Assembly (NCBI RefSeq): GCF_010093025.1
Contig: NZ_CP048114.1
Location: 3,224,001-3,288,000, forward strand
DNA: 64,000 nucleotides
Direction of reading: 5' to 3'
Origin: Edaphobacter sp. 12200R-103
Lineage (GTDB): Bacteria; Acidobacteriota; Terriglobia; Terriglobales; Acidobacteriaceae
Notes under the pieces: model-generated
The model's input: only the letters and a program-made list of their open reading frames with translations
Databases searched by the model: none
What the model was told of the DNA's origin: nothing
Shown: positions 48,513 through 57,637 of the stretch, piece after piece
Layout of the letters: each line of letters begins with the position of its first letter
How positions within the stretch are numbered: the first letter of the stretch is position 1
Position numbers and translations under genes: made by a program

Positions 48513-51086
48513 ATGACAGAGTCGAACACGAACGCATCCGCGCCTGGCGCCCCCGTTTCTTCCGAGCACCAGCGCTTCGTCTGTATCCACGGCCACTTCT
48601 ACCAGCCGCCGCGTGAAAACCCGTGGCTCGAGACCGTGGAGATCCAGGACTCCGCCGCGCCCTACCATGACTGGAACGACCGCATCACTGCCGAGTGCTA
48701 CGCCCCCAACGGCGCCTCGCGCATCACCGATACGGAGAACAAGATCGTCCGCATCATGAACAACTACTCGTGGATCAGCTTCAACTTCGGGCCTACCCTG
48801 TTGAGCTGGCTCAACGACTTTGCTCCGCGCACCTATCGCATGATTCTCGATGCCGATCGCACCAGTGCGGAGCGCAACAAGGGCCACGGCTCGGCCATCG
48901 CGCAGGTCTACAACCACATCATCATGCCGCTCGCGAATGAGCGCGACGCCCGCACCCAGATCCGCTGGGGCATCTACGACTTCGAGTTTCGCTTTGGACG
49001 CAAGCCGGAAGGCATGTGGCTGGCCGAAACCGCCGTCAGCCATCAGGTGCTCGACCTGATGGCGCAGGAGGGCATCAAGTTCACTATCCTCGCGCCGCAC
49101 CAGTGTGCGCGTGTGCGCAGCCTTGCGCATCAGGAGGCCAGTGACCACGCCGAAGCCGAACAGGAGCAGCCGTGGACCGAAACGCCGGACGCCTCCGTCG
49201 ACACGCGCCACGCCTATCGCGTTCGGCTCAACGAAGGCCGCTTCATCGACGTCTTCTTCTACAACGGGCCCAACTCCCGCGCCATCGCCTTTGAAGGGCT
49301 TCTGAACAGCGGCGTCGACTTCGCCCGCAGGATGCTGACCGGCTTCGGAGACGAAACTCTCGTCAGCCCGGATGAAGTCGCCCTGCTGTCGCACGTCGCC
49401 ACCGACGGCGAGAGCTACGGTCATCACCACAGGCACGGCGAGATGGCGCTCTCCTACGCCATTCACTGGCTCAACGGCGAAGAGCACACGCCGCTGATCA
49501 ACTACGCCGACTATCTTGCCCGGTACGCCCCCCAATGGGAGGCGGAGGTCGTCGACGATACCTCCTGGAGCTGCGCTCACGGCGTGGAGCGCTGGCGATC
49601 GAACTGCGGGTGCAACAGCGGAGGCCGTCCCAACTGGAGCCAGCTGTGGCGCGCTCCTCTGCGTGAGGCTCTCGACCAGTTACGCGACGCTACCTGCCCC
49701 ATGGCCGAAAAGATGGGCGCATCCTTGTTCAAGGATCTCTGGGCCGCGCGCGACGCCTATGTTCGCGTCATCCTCAACCGTTCGCGCTCGAACACCGATG
49801 CCTTCTTTGCCGAGTTTGCCACCCATGAGCTGTCGCAGGAAGAACGCACCCGCGCACTCGAGCTGATGGAGCTGGAACGCCACACGCAGCTGATGTACAC
49901 CAGCTGCGGCTGGTTCTTCGATGAGATCTCCGGAATCGAGACCGTACAGGTGATCGCCTACGCCGCCCGCGTTCTGCAGCTCGCGGCATGCCTCTTCGGC
50001 GACCCCGGCGTCGCGCTCGAGCAACGTTTTCTCGAGACCCTGGCCAGCGCGCCCAGCAACGTCCCCGAGATCGGCAACGGCGCCGAGGTCTACCGCCGAT
50101 ACGTTACCGGTATGAAGATCGGGCTTGAGCAGGTTGGCGCGCACTACGCCATCAGCTCCATCTTCCGCTCCTATCCGGAACAGGGCGAGATCTTCTGCTA
50201 CAACGTCCGCCGCCAGCGCCATGAGGTCTTCAGCTCCGGCCGCGGACGCGTCGCCCTGGGCGCCGCATGGATCGACTCCCGCATCACCGAGGAGACCGAG
50301 GAGATCTGCTTCGCCGTCCTTCATCTCGGCGACCAGAACCTCTCCGCCGCGGTCAAGCGCTATAACTCCTCGGACCCCCGGCAGGTCGAAGCCTTCGAGA
50401 GCTTCTCCAGGCAGATTGCCGAAGCCATGCGCCGCGCCAACCTGCCCGAGGTCATCCGCCTCATCGATCATCTCTTCGGCGGCATGAACTACTCCCTGCT
50501 CTCGCTCTTCGCCGACGAGCAGCACCGCATCCTTGAGTCGATCCTCACCCAGACCGTGGCTGAGATGGAAAACTCCCTCAGCAAGATCTACCAGGACCAC
50601 ACCTCGCTGCTGGACTTCCTTACCGAGTGCGGCATGGCACCGCCGCCTGCGCTCGAGGTCGTTGCCAACTACGCCATCGGCGGTATGCTGCGCCGCGCTA
50701 TTGAGGCCGACAAGTTCGAGGCCGACCAAATCCTCTCGCTTGCGCAACGCGCCAGCGTCGAACACATCACCCTCAACACGCATGAGCTTGGCTATATCGC
50801 CGGGCAACGCATGAAACGCGCCATGGTACAGCTTGAGAGCGCTGCCGATGGCAAAGAGGCCGCCTCGCGAGCGCTGAGCGAAGCCCTCACCATGGCCGAG
50901 ACCTTTCGCCACCTTCCCTTCGAGGTCAACTTCTGGCAGGCCCAGAACATCTGGAACGACCTGCTGCGCCGCACCGATCGCAACTACTGGACCGAGGAGT
51001 GGCGCAAGGACTTCCGACAGCTGGGCGAGACCATGGACATCCGGGTCGACCAGCTCGTCACCGAAGAGGGTGTCAGCGCCTTCTAG
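48513..51086 (+). CDS. GH57-type glycoside hydrolase with DUF3536
   Basis: 857 residues with GTGAGG just before the ATG. The N-terminal part is a GH57 (alpha-amylase/4-alpha-glucanotransferase-like) barrel: HGHFYQPPRENPW, MNNYSWISFNFGPTLLSWL, GMWLAETAVSHQVLDLM with the probable catalytic Glu, and HVATDGESYGHHH with the probable acid Asp. The C-terminal 400 residues match DUF3536, including SCAHGVERWRSNCGC. No signal peptide, so it should act on internal glucans such as glycogen. The actual reaction of this group is not well known. Confidence 0.9.
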   Translation: MTESNTNASAPGAPVSSEHQRFVCIHGHFYQPPRENPWLETVEIQDSAAPYHDWNDRITAECYAPNGASRITDTENKIVRIMNNYSWISFNFGPTLLSWLNDFAPRTYRMILDADRTSAERNKGHGSAIAQVYNHIIMPLANERDARTQIRWGIYDFEFRFGRKPEGMWLAETAVSHQVLDLMAQEGIKFTILAPHQCARVRSLAHQEASDHAEAEQEQPWTETPDASVDTRHAYRVRLNEGRFIDVFFYNGPNSRAIAFEGLLNSGVDFARRMLTGFGDETLVSPDEVALLSHVATDGESYGHHHRHGEMALSYAIHWLNGEEHTPLINYADYLARYAPQWEAEVVDDTSWSCAHGVERWRSNCGCNSGGRPNWSQLWRAPLREALDQLRDATCPMAEKMGASLFKDLWAARDAYVRVILNRSRSNTDAFFAEFATHELSQEERTRALELMELERHTQLMYTSCGWFFDEISGIETVQVIAYAARVLQLAACLFGDPGVALEQRFLETLASAPSNVPEIGNGAEVYRRYVTGMKIGLEQVGAHYAISSIFRSYPEQGEIFCYNVRRQRHEVFSSGRGRVALGAAWIDSRITEETEEICFAVLHLGDQNLSAAVKRYNSSDPRQVEAFESFSRQIAEAMRRANLPEVIRLIDHLFGGMNYSLLSLFADEQHRILESILTQTVAEMENSLSKIYQDHTSLLDFLTECGMAPPPALEVVANYAIGGMLRRAIEADKFEADQILSLAQRASVEHITLNTHELGYIAGQRMKRAMVQLESAADGKEAASRALSEALTMAETFRHLPFEVNFWQAQNIWNDLLRRTDRNYWTEEWRKDFRQLGETMDIRVDQLVTEEGVSAF

Positions 51087-51224
51087 GTCGCGAAGCACCG
51101 TCCTGAAGGTGGGCGTCCGGAGTGCGATTTTCATCCGATGCCGCCTTCTGAGGCGCTCGCACATCCCTCTTGCCCGCCATGGCATCTCTTGGAGCAGCGG
51201 AAGACGTATGCGAGGAGAAGCCCC

Positions 51225-51407
51225 ATGCTCGTTCCCGAGCCCGGTCAGATTGTTCACCTGGAAGACGTCGAAGGCCAGCTTGTCGTGCAGACCGTCAACA
51301 ACGGCGCCCTGACAGTGGACCTCGCCTCCCGCTATGGGGAACCGCGCTTCTTCAAGGACATTCCGGTTGCCGACCTTCTACCGGGCGAAGACCTCTCCGC
51401 AGGTTAA
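51225..51407 (+). CDS. Small protein of unknown function
   Basis: 60 residues from an ATG with AGGAG ten bases upstream. The product (LVPEPGQIVHLEDVEGQLVVQT, then LASRYGEPRFFKDIPVADLLPGEDLSAG) is acidic and looks like a small beta domain. It is 138 bases downstream of the GH57 gene. I recognise no family. The ribosome site and amino-acid composition support a real gene, but the evidence is limited. Confidence 0.5.
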   Translation: MLVPEPGQIVHLEDVEGQLVVQTVNNGALTVDLASRYGEPRFFKDIPVADLLPGEDLSAG

Positions 51408-51409
51408 GC

Positions 51410-52663
51410 TCAGCGCAAACTCGCAGCAGCCTGTCTGCGACCGGCGCGCAGAGCCTCTGCGTAGTTCAGGATGCGACCCGCCATCTCGGCCTTCGAGCTG
51501 AGAGGAAGCTCCGTCGTGCTCTCCGGAGTCAGAAACCATCCGGCGTTGCGGTCGGAGTCAAAGCCCGTATCCGTTCCCGAGACGTCGTTGACCACCAGTC
51601 CATCCACGCCCTTGCGGGTCAGCTTGGCGCGGCCATTGCCCAGCACATCCTCCGTCTCCGCCGCAAACCCGATCACCGTTGTCGCCTGCCGCCGCTGCCG
51701 CACAATCTCTTCAAGAATGTCGGCCGTCGGCTGCAGCTCAAGAACGCGAGGCCCACTGCGCTTCAGCTTCTGCGGCGCGGCCTCTGCCACCCGGTAGTCG
51801 CTCACCGCCGCGGCCATGACGACCATCGTCGCCTCGGCAAGATGGCCAAGCACGGCCTGGCGCATCTCTTCGGAGGTCGTTACGGGAATGATCTCGCAGT
51901 CCTGCGGCGGCGGCAGCGCCGTCGGGGCGCTGATCAGGATGACGCGCGCGCCACGACAGCGCGCCTCGGCCGCAAGCGCATAGCCCATCTTTCCGCTCGA
52001 GCGGTTTCCGATAAACCGCACCGGATCAATCGGCTCGCGTGTCCCGCCGGCGGTGATCAGGACCGTCTCGCCCTTCCAATCGGCGGATTTTTCCGGTCTC
52101 TCCCGTGCCAGGACCTCTGCGACCGCGGCGACGATGGCGCTCTCTTCCGCCAGTCTTCCACCGCCGACCATGCCGCAGGCGAGATAACCGCTATCCGGCT
52201 GGACGATGGTTACGCCCCGTTTTCGCAGAATCTCAAGATTGGCCTGCGTCGCCGGGTGCTGCCACATCTCCACATTCATCGCGGGAGCCACAATCGTCGG
52301 CGCGGTGGTGGCGAGGTACATCGTGGTCAGAAAATCGTCGGCGATGCCGTGGGCAAACTTCGCCAGGATGTCCGCCGTCGCCGGGACGACAATCAGCGCG
52401 GCGGTCGTCTGGGCCTCGTTGATGTGCTCGATGCCCGACATCTCGCCCCCGGAGGCCCCGGCGTCCTCGTTCCACAGGCTGGAGACGACCTTGTGCCCGG
52501 TGATGGCAGCAAAGGTGAGCGGCTGGACAAACCTCTCGGCAGCAGCCGTCATCGCCACGTGAGGATCAAAGCCGGCGTCCTGCAGGCGCCGCACCACCTC
52601 GACGGCCTTGTAGGCGGCGATTCCGCCTGCGACCCCAACCGTGACTTTGATCCGCTCGGCCAT
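51410..52663 (-). CDS. coaBC: Bifunctional phosphopantothenoylcysteine synthetase/decarboxylase
   Basis: 417 residues with both halves of the coenzyme A pathway enzyme. The N-terminal CoaC flavoprotein decarboxylase has VGVAGGIAAYKAVEVVR, the PAMNVEMW substrate clamp and SGYLACGMVGGGRL (about residue 155) with the proton-donor Cys. The C-terminal CoaB ligase has ITAGGTREPIDPVRFIGNRSSGKMGYALA and a DVSGTD region near the end. Together they convert phosphopantothenate and cysteine, with CTP, to phosphopantetheine. Length and order are normal. It is convergent with the small ORF, three bases from its stop. Confidence 0.95.
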   Translation of the reverse strand: MAERIKVTVGVAGGIAAYKAVEVVRRLQDAGFDPHVAMTAAAERFVQPLTFAAITGHKVVSSLWNEDAGASGGEMSGIEHINEAQTTAALIVVPATADILAKFAHGIADDFLTTMYLATTAPTIVAPAMNVEMWQHPATQANLEILRKRGVTIVQPDSGYLACGMVGGGRLAEESAIVAAVAEVLARERPEKSADWKGETVLITAGGTREPIDPVRFIGNRSSGKMGYALAAEARCRGARVILISAPTALPPPQDCEIIPVTTSEEMRQAVLGHLAEATMVVMAAAVSDYRVAEAAPQKLKRSGPRVLELQPTADILEEIVRQRRQATTVIGFAAETEDVLGNGRAKLTRKGVDGLVVNDVSGTDTGFDSDRNAGWFLTPESTTELPLSSKAEMAGRILNYAEALRAGRRQAAASLR

Positions 52664-52790
52664 GCCAGACTCCTCCCTCTATATATACGCCCCCTCTATA
52701 CATGCCTGCGGCGCAAAGGCTGCGAACCCGGACATGGCCACCCCGTCGAGGTTAAGGAAGGTCTGATTAGGCCCCGGAACATTCCCTCAG

Positions 52791-52850
52791 CGGCTAAAGC
52801 CGCATTGCAAGCAAATCACTTGCGGCACGGCTGAAGCCGTGCCCTTAACA
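52791..52850. repeat. Palindrome pair in the coaBC-ruvA gap
   Basis: cggctaaagccg (52791-52802), then an 8-bp perfect stem, ggcacggc and gccgtgcc, with a tgaa loop (52824-52843). A separate design from families A to D. Occupies the 211-base gap between two minus-strand genes. Confidence 0.65.
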
Positions 52851-52874
52851 AATATGGACGAATCAGAGCTTCCT

Positions 52875-53471
52875 TTAGCGGATCGCCGCCATGGCAGCGC
52901 GGAAGAGCGTCTCGAACTCCTCGGCCACACCCGGGGTCTTCTCGATGGCCGTTTCGATGGCCTTCTGGGCGACCGGACGCGGATATCCCAGGTTGACCAG
53001 CGCTGAGAGCACATCGTCTCCCACCGGGCCGTGATGCGGTCCGGTAGAGGCCGTCATGGGAACCGCCAGGTCGTCGAGCTTGTCCTTCAGCTCCAGCACG
53101 ACGCGCTCCGCCGTCTTTTTGCCGATGCCGGGAATTTTGGTCAGGGTAGCGTGATCGCCTCCGCGGATCGCGCCGATCAGGCGGTCCGATGAGATTCCGC
53201 TGAGCACCGTAATGGCCAGCTTCGGCCCGATTCCGCTGATCGTCAGCAGGCGTTCGAAGAGATACTTCTCCTTCGTATCGGCGAAACCGAAGAGCGCGAT
53301 CTGGTCCTCCCGCACATGCGTGTGGATGAACAGCTTCGCCTCGGCGCCCTCCGCGGGAAGCTCCGAGAAGGTCGAGACGGAGATGGCAACGTCATAGCCC
53401 ACGCCATTGCAGTCGACGATGGCCTGGCTGGGAGATTTCGAGAGAAGACGTCCGCGCAGGTGAGCGATCAT
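52875..53471 (-). CDS. ruvA: Holliday junction branch migration protein RuvA
   Basis: 198 residues, the usual length. RuvA binds four-way junctions and loads RuvB. The N-terminal OB-fold is MIAHLRGRLLSKSPSQAIVDCNGVGYDV and LFIHTHVREDQIALFGF. Two helix-hairpin-helix motifs follow: LLTISGIGPKLAITVLSG and LTKIPGIGKKTAERVVLELKDKL. The C-terminal domain III (DVLSALVNLGYPRPVAQKAIE) binds RuvB. ruvB and ruvC are not in the window. ATG start at 53471; a family A repeat lies upstream. Confidence 0.96.
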   Translation of the reverse strand: MIAHLRGRLLSKSPSQAIVDCNGVGYDVAISVSTFSELPAEGAEAKLFIHTHVREDQIALFGFADTKEKYLFERLLTISGIGPKLAITVLSGISSDRLIGAIRGGDHATLTKIPGIGKKTAERVVLELKDKLDDLAVPMTASTGPHHGPVGDDVLSALVNLGYPRPVAQKAIETAIEKTPGVAEEFETLFRAAMAAIR

Positions 53472-53519
53472 GCTGGGCTGATTGTAATTGCCTCAGGACG
53501 TATAGACCCGTTTTAGTGG

Positions 53520-53659
53520 GTGTCATCCTGAGCGGAGCGCGTCAGCGCGGAGTCGAAGGATCTGCGGTGCGGGATCCGTAGTGGGCCGCAAACAGACCGC
53601 AGATCCTTCGACTGCGCTTCCCGCGATAAGGCCGCGTGAAGCTTCGCTCAGGATGACAC
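53520..53659. repeat. Family A palindromic repeat, complete two-arm copy
   Basis: gtgtcatcctgagcggagcg and gtcgaaggatctgcgg, a 28-base centre, then ccgcagatccttcgactgcg and gcttcgctcaggatgacac. It has the same arms as 5417-5547. It lies in the 319-base gap between the ruvA start and the next gene's stop; no gene is seen there. Confidence 0.85.
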
Positions 53660-53790
53660 CTTCCTGGAGAAGCCCCCGCAGTGGGTACTCCGAATCGACT
53701 GCCATCGTGCATTTTCGGGCGACCTTGATCGGACTCCAGGTGTATGTCGATACACCTCAGGGGAATCTGTTAAGGCGCGGCAGAGAAAGA

Positions 53791-55980
53791 TCAGAAGGTC
53801 ACGACCACCTTCTGCGCAGCGGCGTGCGCGGGAAACTCGACGAGCAGCATGCCATCGGCGTAGCGCAGAGCATCCTGCGGAAGGGGCTGACCGTCGACTG
53901 TGACTTTGGATGGGGACTTCGGGAGCAGTAGCCGAAGGGCGGTGAGATCTTTGGCGGTGCGGCCTTCGATCGACGCAGTTGAGAAGGCGATCTGGTTGGC
54001 GCTGGCGGAAAGGTTCGTGATCTTTGCACTTGCAGCCAGAATGCGGGGCTTGTCCTGCGGAAAGAACTTCGGGTTGAGCAGCAGGGCGCGGTCGCCGGGT
54101 TTGATTGCGGGGTTCTCGACGATGGCGAGATGCGGATCGAAGAGGTTCACGAACGTGCCGTACAAGGGGTGGGGCGTGCTGCCGGACGCGTCGAGTCCGG
54201 CGGCAATGACGAACGGGCCGCGCTCCAGCACGAGCGATCCGGTTTCGTGCCACGGAAGGTGAATGGCGTCCGCAGCCTGATGGGTGAGCTGGCGAACCGT
54301 GTCCGCGCCGGTCTCGTCATGGGTGAGAGCGGCGGGAGACTTTGCCGCGTAGAGAACCACGCCGCGGCCGACATGATGCAGGCCCTGCGCAGCGGGCAAG
54401 AGGCCAAGCTGCCGGAAGAGATCTTCGCGCGGCGCCGCGAGGTGATACTGTCCGGAGTTCCACCAGTCGTGCGCACGGTTGTAGGGGTCCTTGTCGTCAT
54501 CGACGACGACGAGCGCGCCTCCGGCCTTGACCCATGTGGCGATGGCCTGGTGAAAGCGCGGCGAGGGCGGCTTCTGGCCCTCATAGGTGAGCAGCAGAAG
54601 CCTGTAGTTCCTAAGGAAGGCGGCTGGATCCTTGCCCTCGTAGGTGCTCTCGATCTGCACCGGCTCGACGGGCATCCCGCGCATCAGCAGAGGAAGCGCG
54701 AGGCCGTAGAAGCTGCCGAGCGCGGGGTCGGACGGTTGCGGCTGTGCGCGCTGAAACATCATGGTGTCGCTGACCAGCACGCCCAATCCCTCGGTTCCGG
54801 CAGACTTCCAGTGCGTGTCGGGCTGGTTCATCTGGCCGAGGGCGTGGAAGACGGTCTGCAACTCCGTCTCGTATGCGGGCGAGATGGCGACGCGCTCCGG
54901 TTTCGGATTGGCTGCCGTGGGTTCGGTAGAGGGGCGCAGGCCCTTGGGACCGAAGATACGATCGGGCCAGGGCAGGATCTCGTAGCTGGAGACGTGGGGC
55001 TGCAGGAGCGAGGCGACCAGCGTGGACTCCCAGTTGCGCTTGTAGTCGGTCCAGGAATGGTTGGGGTTGTCCTCGATGGGATCGTTGAGGTACCAGATGC
55101 GCTTGCCGGAGGAGCGGGCGATGTTCTGCAGAGCGCCGTACTCCAGAAAAGCCGTCTCAAAGGTGCGTTCCTTCCGGACTCCCTGATAGATGTTGGGCTC
55201 ACGTGCGGTACCGGTCCACACCTGCGCGATGTATCCGTCGGCGCCTACCTGCAGCAGGGACGATTCGGGCGAGACGATCTGCCACTGCGCGTAGTTGATG
55301 AGCGAGTGCGTGGCGACGTAGCAGGGAATGGATTTCCCGTGCTGCTGTCCCCACTGCTTTACGGAGTCGAAGACCTGCGCGAGTGCGCGGCGATAGAGAA
55401 AGTACTTCAGCTTGGAGGCGCGGTACTGGGCGTCGGGCGAGCTGTCCGGGGCCTGCCAGGGCTCGTGATAGTAGCTCTGCCACTCCTTCTTGAACGCATC
55501 GGACCAGCCTGCGCGCGCCCAGAACTCGGGCTCTTCAAGATAGATGGCCTCCGCTCCTGCATCGAGAGCGCGCCTGACGCCCTGACTCAGATAGCGGCCA
55601 TAGGGCTCGCTGGGCGAGATATATGGAACCTCGCGGCCGCTGTGCAGGATCAGCTTGCCGGACTTCTCCTGCTGAGTCTCGTTCCAGTGCTCCCTGCCGT
55701 CGAAGTCGCCGCGAAGATAGTCGCCATACGGGCCCCAGGCGACACCGGTCATCACGGCGACGCGATAACCGTGGTCGCGCCAGCTTGCGATGCGCTGCGG
55801 CATGGAAGCGTCGATCCCGTAGACCATCACCATCTGGGCTTCGATATGGACGCGCGGCGACCAGCCCTGATTCGTCTGGAAGATCAGGTCGTCGGGCGAA
55901 GCGGTAGCCTGTGCGGCGTGGGCGGTGAGAGGAAGGACGGCAGAGAGCAGGAGCGCGGCAGGGAGTCTCATTCCATCCAT
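53791..55980 (-). CDS. Large secreted glycoside-hydrolase-like protein
   Basis: 729 residues with a signal peptide (LPAALLLSAVLPLTAHA). I do not recognise a named family. The first 400 residues read like a TIM barrel: ASMPQRIASWRDHGYRVAVMTGVAWG, then ALDAGAEAIYLEEPEFWARAGW with a Glu pair at a strand end, and a WPDRIFGPKG segment. Residues near 450-520 (RNYRLLLLTYEGQKPPSPRFHQAIATWVKAGGALVVVDDDKDPYN) look like the Rossmann-like beta-galactosidase trimerisation domain. A beta-sandwich ends the protein. The layout is shared with the protein at 57638-59833. It is probably a secreted glycosidase; the substrate is unknown. Confidence 0.7.
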   Translation of the reverse strand: MDGMRLPAALLLSAVLPLTAHAAQATASPDDLIFQTNQGWSPRVHIEAQMVMVYGIDASMPQRIASWRDHGYRVAVMTGVAWGPYGDYLRGDFDGREHWNETQQEKSGKLILHSGREVPYISPSEPYGRYLSQGVRRALDAGAEAIYLEEPEFWARAGWSDAFKKEWQSYYHEPWQAPDSSPDAQYRASKLKYFLYRRALAQVFDSVKQWGQQHGKSIPCYVATHSLINYAQWQIVSPESSLLQVGADGYIAQVWTGTAREPNIYQGVRKERTFETAFLEYGALQNIARSSGKRIWYLNDPIEDNPNHSWTDYKRNWESTLVASLLQPHVSSYEILPWPDRIFGPKGLRPSTEPTAANPKPERVAISPAYETELQTVFHALGQMNQPDTHWKSAGTEGLGVLVSDTMMFQRAQPQPSDPALGSFYGLALPLLMRGMPVEPVQIESTYEGKDPAAFLRNYRLLLLTYEGQKPPSPRFHQAIATWVKAGGALVVVDDDKDPYNRAHDWWNSGQYHLAAPREDLFRQLGLLPAAQGLHHVGRGVVLYAAKSPAALTHDETGADTVRQLTHQAADAIHLPWHETGSLVLERGPFVIAAGLDASGSTPHPLYGTFVNLFDPHLAIVENPAIKPGDRALLLNPKFFPQDKPRILAASAKITNLSASANQIAFSTASIEGRTAKDLTALRLLLPKSPSKVTVDGQPLPQDALRYADGMLLVEFPAHAAAQKVVVTF

Positions 55981-56045
55981 GATAGAGATGCCGGTTCTCT
56001 CTTTTTATCTCCCGATCAACACGCTGAATGCTTTTTCAGAAGAAG

Positions 56046-56230
56046 CGTCATCTCGACCGGAGGCCCGAAGGGCCGTAGTGGAGAAGCCTGCCCTGAGCGA
56101 AGTCGAATAGGACCTCCGCATTTTGCCTGTCCAGCCACGGTGCCCCCAGTAGGGCAAACCATCCCAGCCGGCATCGCAAAATGCGGGGGTTCCTCGACTG
56201 CGCGCTTAAGCGCTCCGCTCGGAATGACAC
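56046..56230. repeat. Family B palindromic repeat, complete two-arm copy
   Basis: gtcatctcgaccggagg, a 6-bp inner hairpin, ggagaagcctgccctgagcg and ccgcattttgcc, answered by gcaaaatgcgggggttcctcg and gctcggaatgacac. It lies in the 380-base divergent gap 55981-56360; no gene is seen there. Confidence 0.85.
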
Positions 56231-56360
56231 CTCTTAGATAGGACACCTTTCAGGACACCTCTTATAAGACATCGCCTATAGCGACACCATCTTTGAGGAC
56301 ACCTCTTCAGGACGGAGCACTCTTCCCGCAGGCCCTCCCCCGGCCCGGTACGATATTTCC

Positions 56361-57065
56361 ATGGCCCCGTCTGCCCCGCACTATGCTCCCGAAGCTCTTC
56401 GCTTCATGCGCTCCCTCAAACGCAACAATGACCGCGAGTGGTTCAACGCCCGCAAAGCCACCTACGAGCAGCAGGTCAAAGCGCCCACCTTTGCCCTCAT
56501 CAACGCGATCAACGAGGCCATGCTGCGCTTCGCGCCCGACTACATCCGGCCTCCCCAGAAGGTCGCGATGCGCATCTACCGCGACATCCGCTTCTCTCCC
56601 GACAAGCGTCCCTACAAGCGCAACCAGGGGGCATGGTGGGCACGCTCCGGCCTCGAGAAGACCTCCGGCGGAGGCTTCTACTTCCACATGGGCCCCGACG
56701 AGTTCGTCATCGCCGCCGGCGTCTACATGCCCGAGCGCGAACAGCTGCTCGCCATCCGCCGCCACCTCGAAGTTCATCATCAGGAGTTGCGTCGCATCCT
56801 GGCCTCGAAGAAGCTCACTTCGCTGCTCTCCGAGTTCGACGGTCAGAAGCTCACGCGACCGCCCAAGGGTTTCTCTCCCGATTCTCCCGCGATGGATCTC
56901 CTTCTCTGCCGCCAGTGGGGAGTCGCTGCGCACCTTCCACCCGAGACCGCAACCAGCCCCGCCCTGCTCCGCGAAATCCTCAAGCGGTTTGAAGCCGCTG
57001 CCCCCATGGTCGACCTGCTCAACGCCCCGCTTATTGCCACCAGGCCAAGAAAGCCGCTCTTCTAG
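56361..57065 (+). CDS. DUF2461 family protein
   Basis: 234 residues, the usual length for this family of uncharacterised cytoplasmic proteins (TIGR02453). Signature parts are LRFMRSLKRNNDREWFNARKATYEQ at the N-terminus, RIYRDIRFSPDKRPYKRN in the middle, and GGGFYFHMGPDEFVIAAGVYMPE. No signal peptide or membrane helix. Start is the ATG at 56361. It lies between the two secreted hydrolase genes, and inverted family B copies flank it on either side. Confidence 0.9.
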   Translation: MAPSAPHYAPEALRFMRSLKRNNDREWFNARKATYEQQVKAPTFALINAINEAMLRFAPDYIRPPQKVAMRIYRDIRFSPDKRPYKRNQGAWWARSGLEKTSGGGFYFHMGPDEFVIAAGVYMPEREQLLAIRRHLEVHHQELRRILASKKLTSLLSEFDGQKLTRPPKGFSPDSPAMDLLLCRQWGVAAHLPPETATSPALLREILKRFEAAAPMVDLLNAPLIATRPRKPLF

Positions 57066-57206
57066 AAGGGATCGACCTACTCCGCCTCCCGGTTTGCCTG
57101 CGCGAAAGGGTCGCCATTCCAGGCCTAGCGGAGCGGAGTGGAGGAATTGGGACGCTGGTAGAGATGGTGAGCCGTTGGCTGAGGGATAGGTGGCTGGACT
57201 GGCAAA

Positions 57207-57249
57207 CCGCAGATTCTTCGACTTCGCTGCGCTTCGCTCAGAATGACAC
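57207..57249. repeat. Palindromic repeat arm
   Basis: ccgcagattcttcgacttcg followed by gcttcgctcagaatgacacc, a right half related to families A and C. First of three repeats in the 570-base convergent gap 57066-57637, which holds no gene I can support. Confidence 0.65.
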
Positions 57250-57292
57250 CTCTTCAGGTGGGTTTGGATGTTTGCCTCGGCGGAGAGAGTGA

Positions 57293-57361
57293 ATGCGGGG
57301 ATCCCATTCGACTTCGCTCAGGGCAGGCTTCTCCACTGCGGCCCTTTGGCCTTCGGTCGGG
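57293..57361. repeat. Family B arm, inverted copy of 56046-56117
   Basis: Its reverse complement matches the left arm of the 56046 element, with 32 identical bases over ggagaagcctgccctgagcg and its surroundings. The two copies flank the DUF2461 gene in opposite orientation. Confidence 0.75.
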
Positions 57362-57476
57362 AGGATACGTTCTTTCTCTGTTTCAAAGACGAATCCGATT
57401 ACATTCTGACGGAAGCATGATGGCGGTCCCTTCCGATACGAAGCTCAATTCGGAACACGTTCCTTGCATTCCCTTG

Positions 57477-57612
57477 GTGTCATCCTGAGCGAAGCTTCTC
57501 GTGACCTTATCGCGAGAAGCGCAGTCGAAGGATCTGCGGTTTCTGGCCTTCGCCACCATCCCATACCGCAGATCCTTCGACTCCGCGCTGGGCGCTCCGC
57601 TCCGGATGACAC
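57477..57612. repeat. Family A palindromic repeat, complete two-arm copy
   Basis: gtgtcatcctgagcgaagc with a cttctcg...cgagaag inner hairpin, gtcgaaggatctgcgg, then ccgcagatccttcgactccg and gctccggatgacac. It ends 25 bases before the stop codon of the minus-strand gene. Confidence 0.85.
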
Positions 57613-57637
57613 CTCCGGAAGAAAGATACAGATCAGG

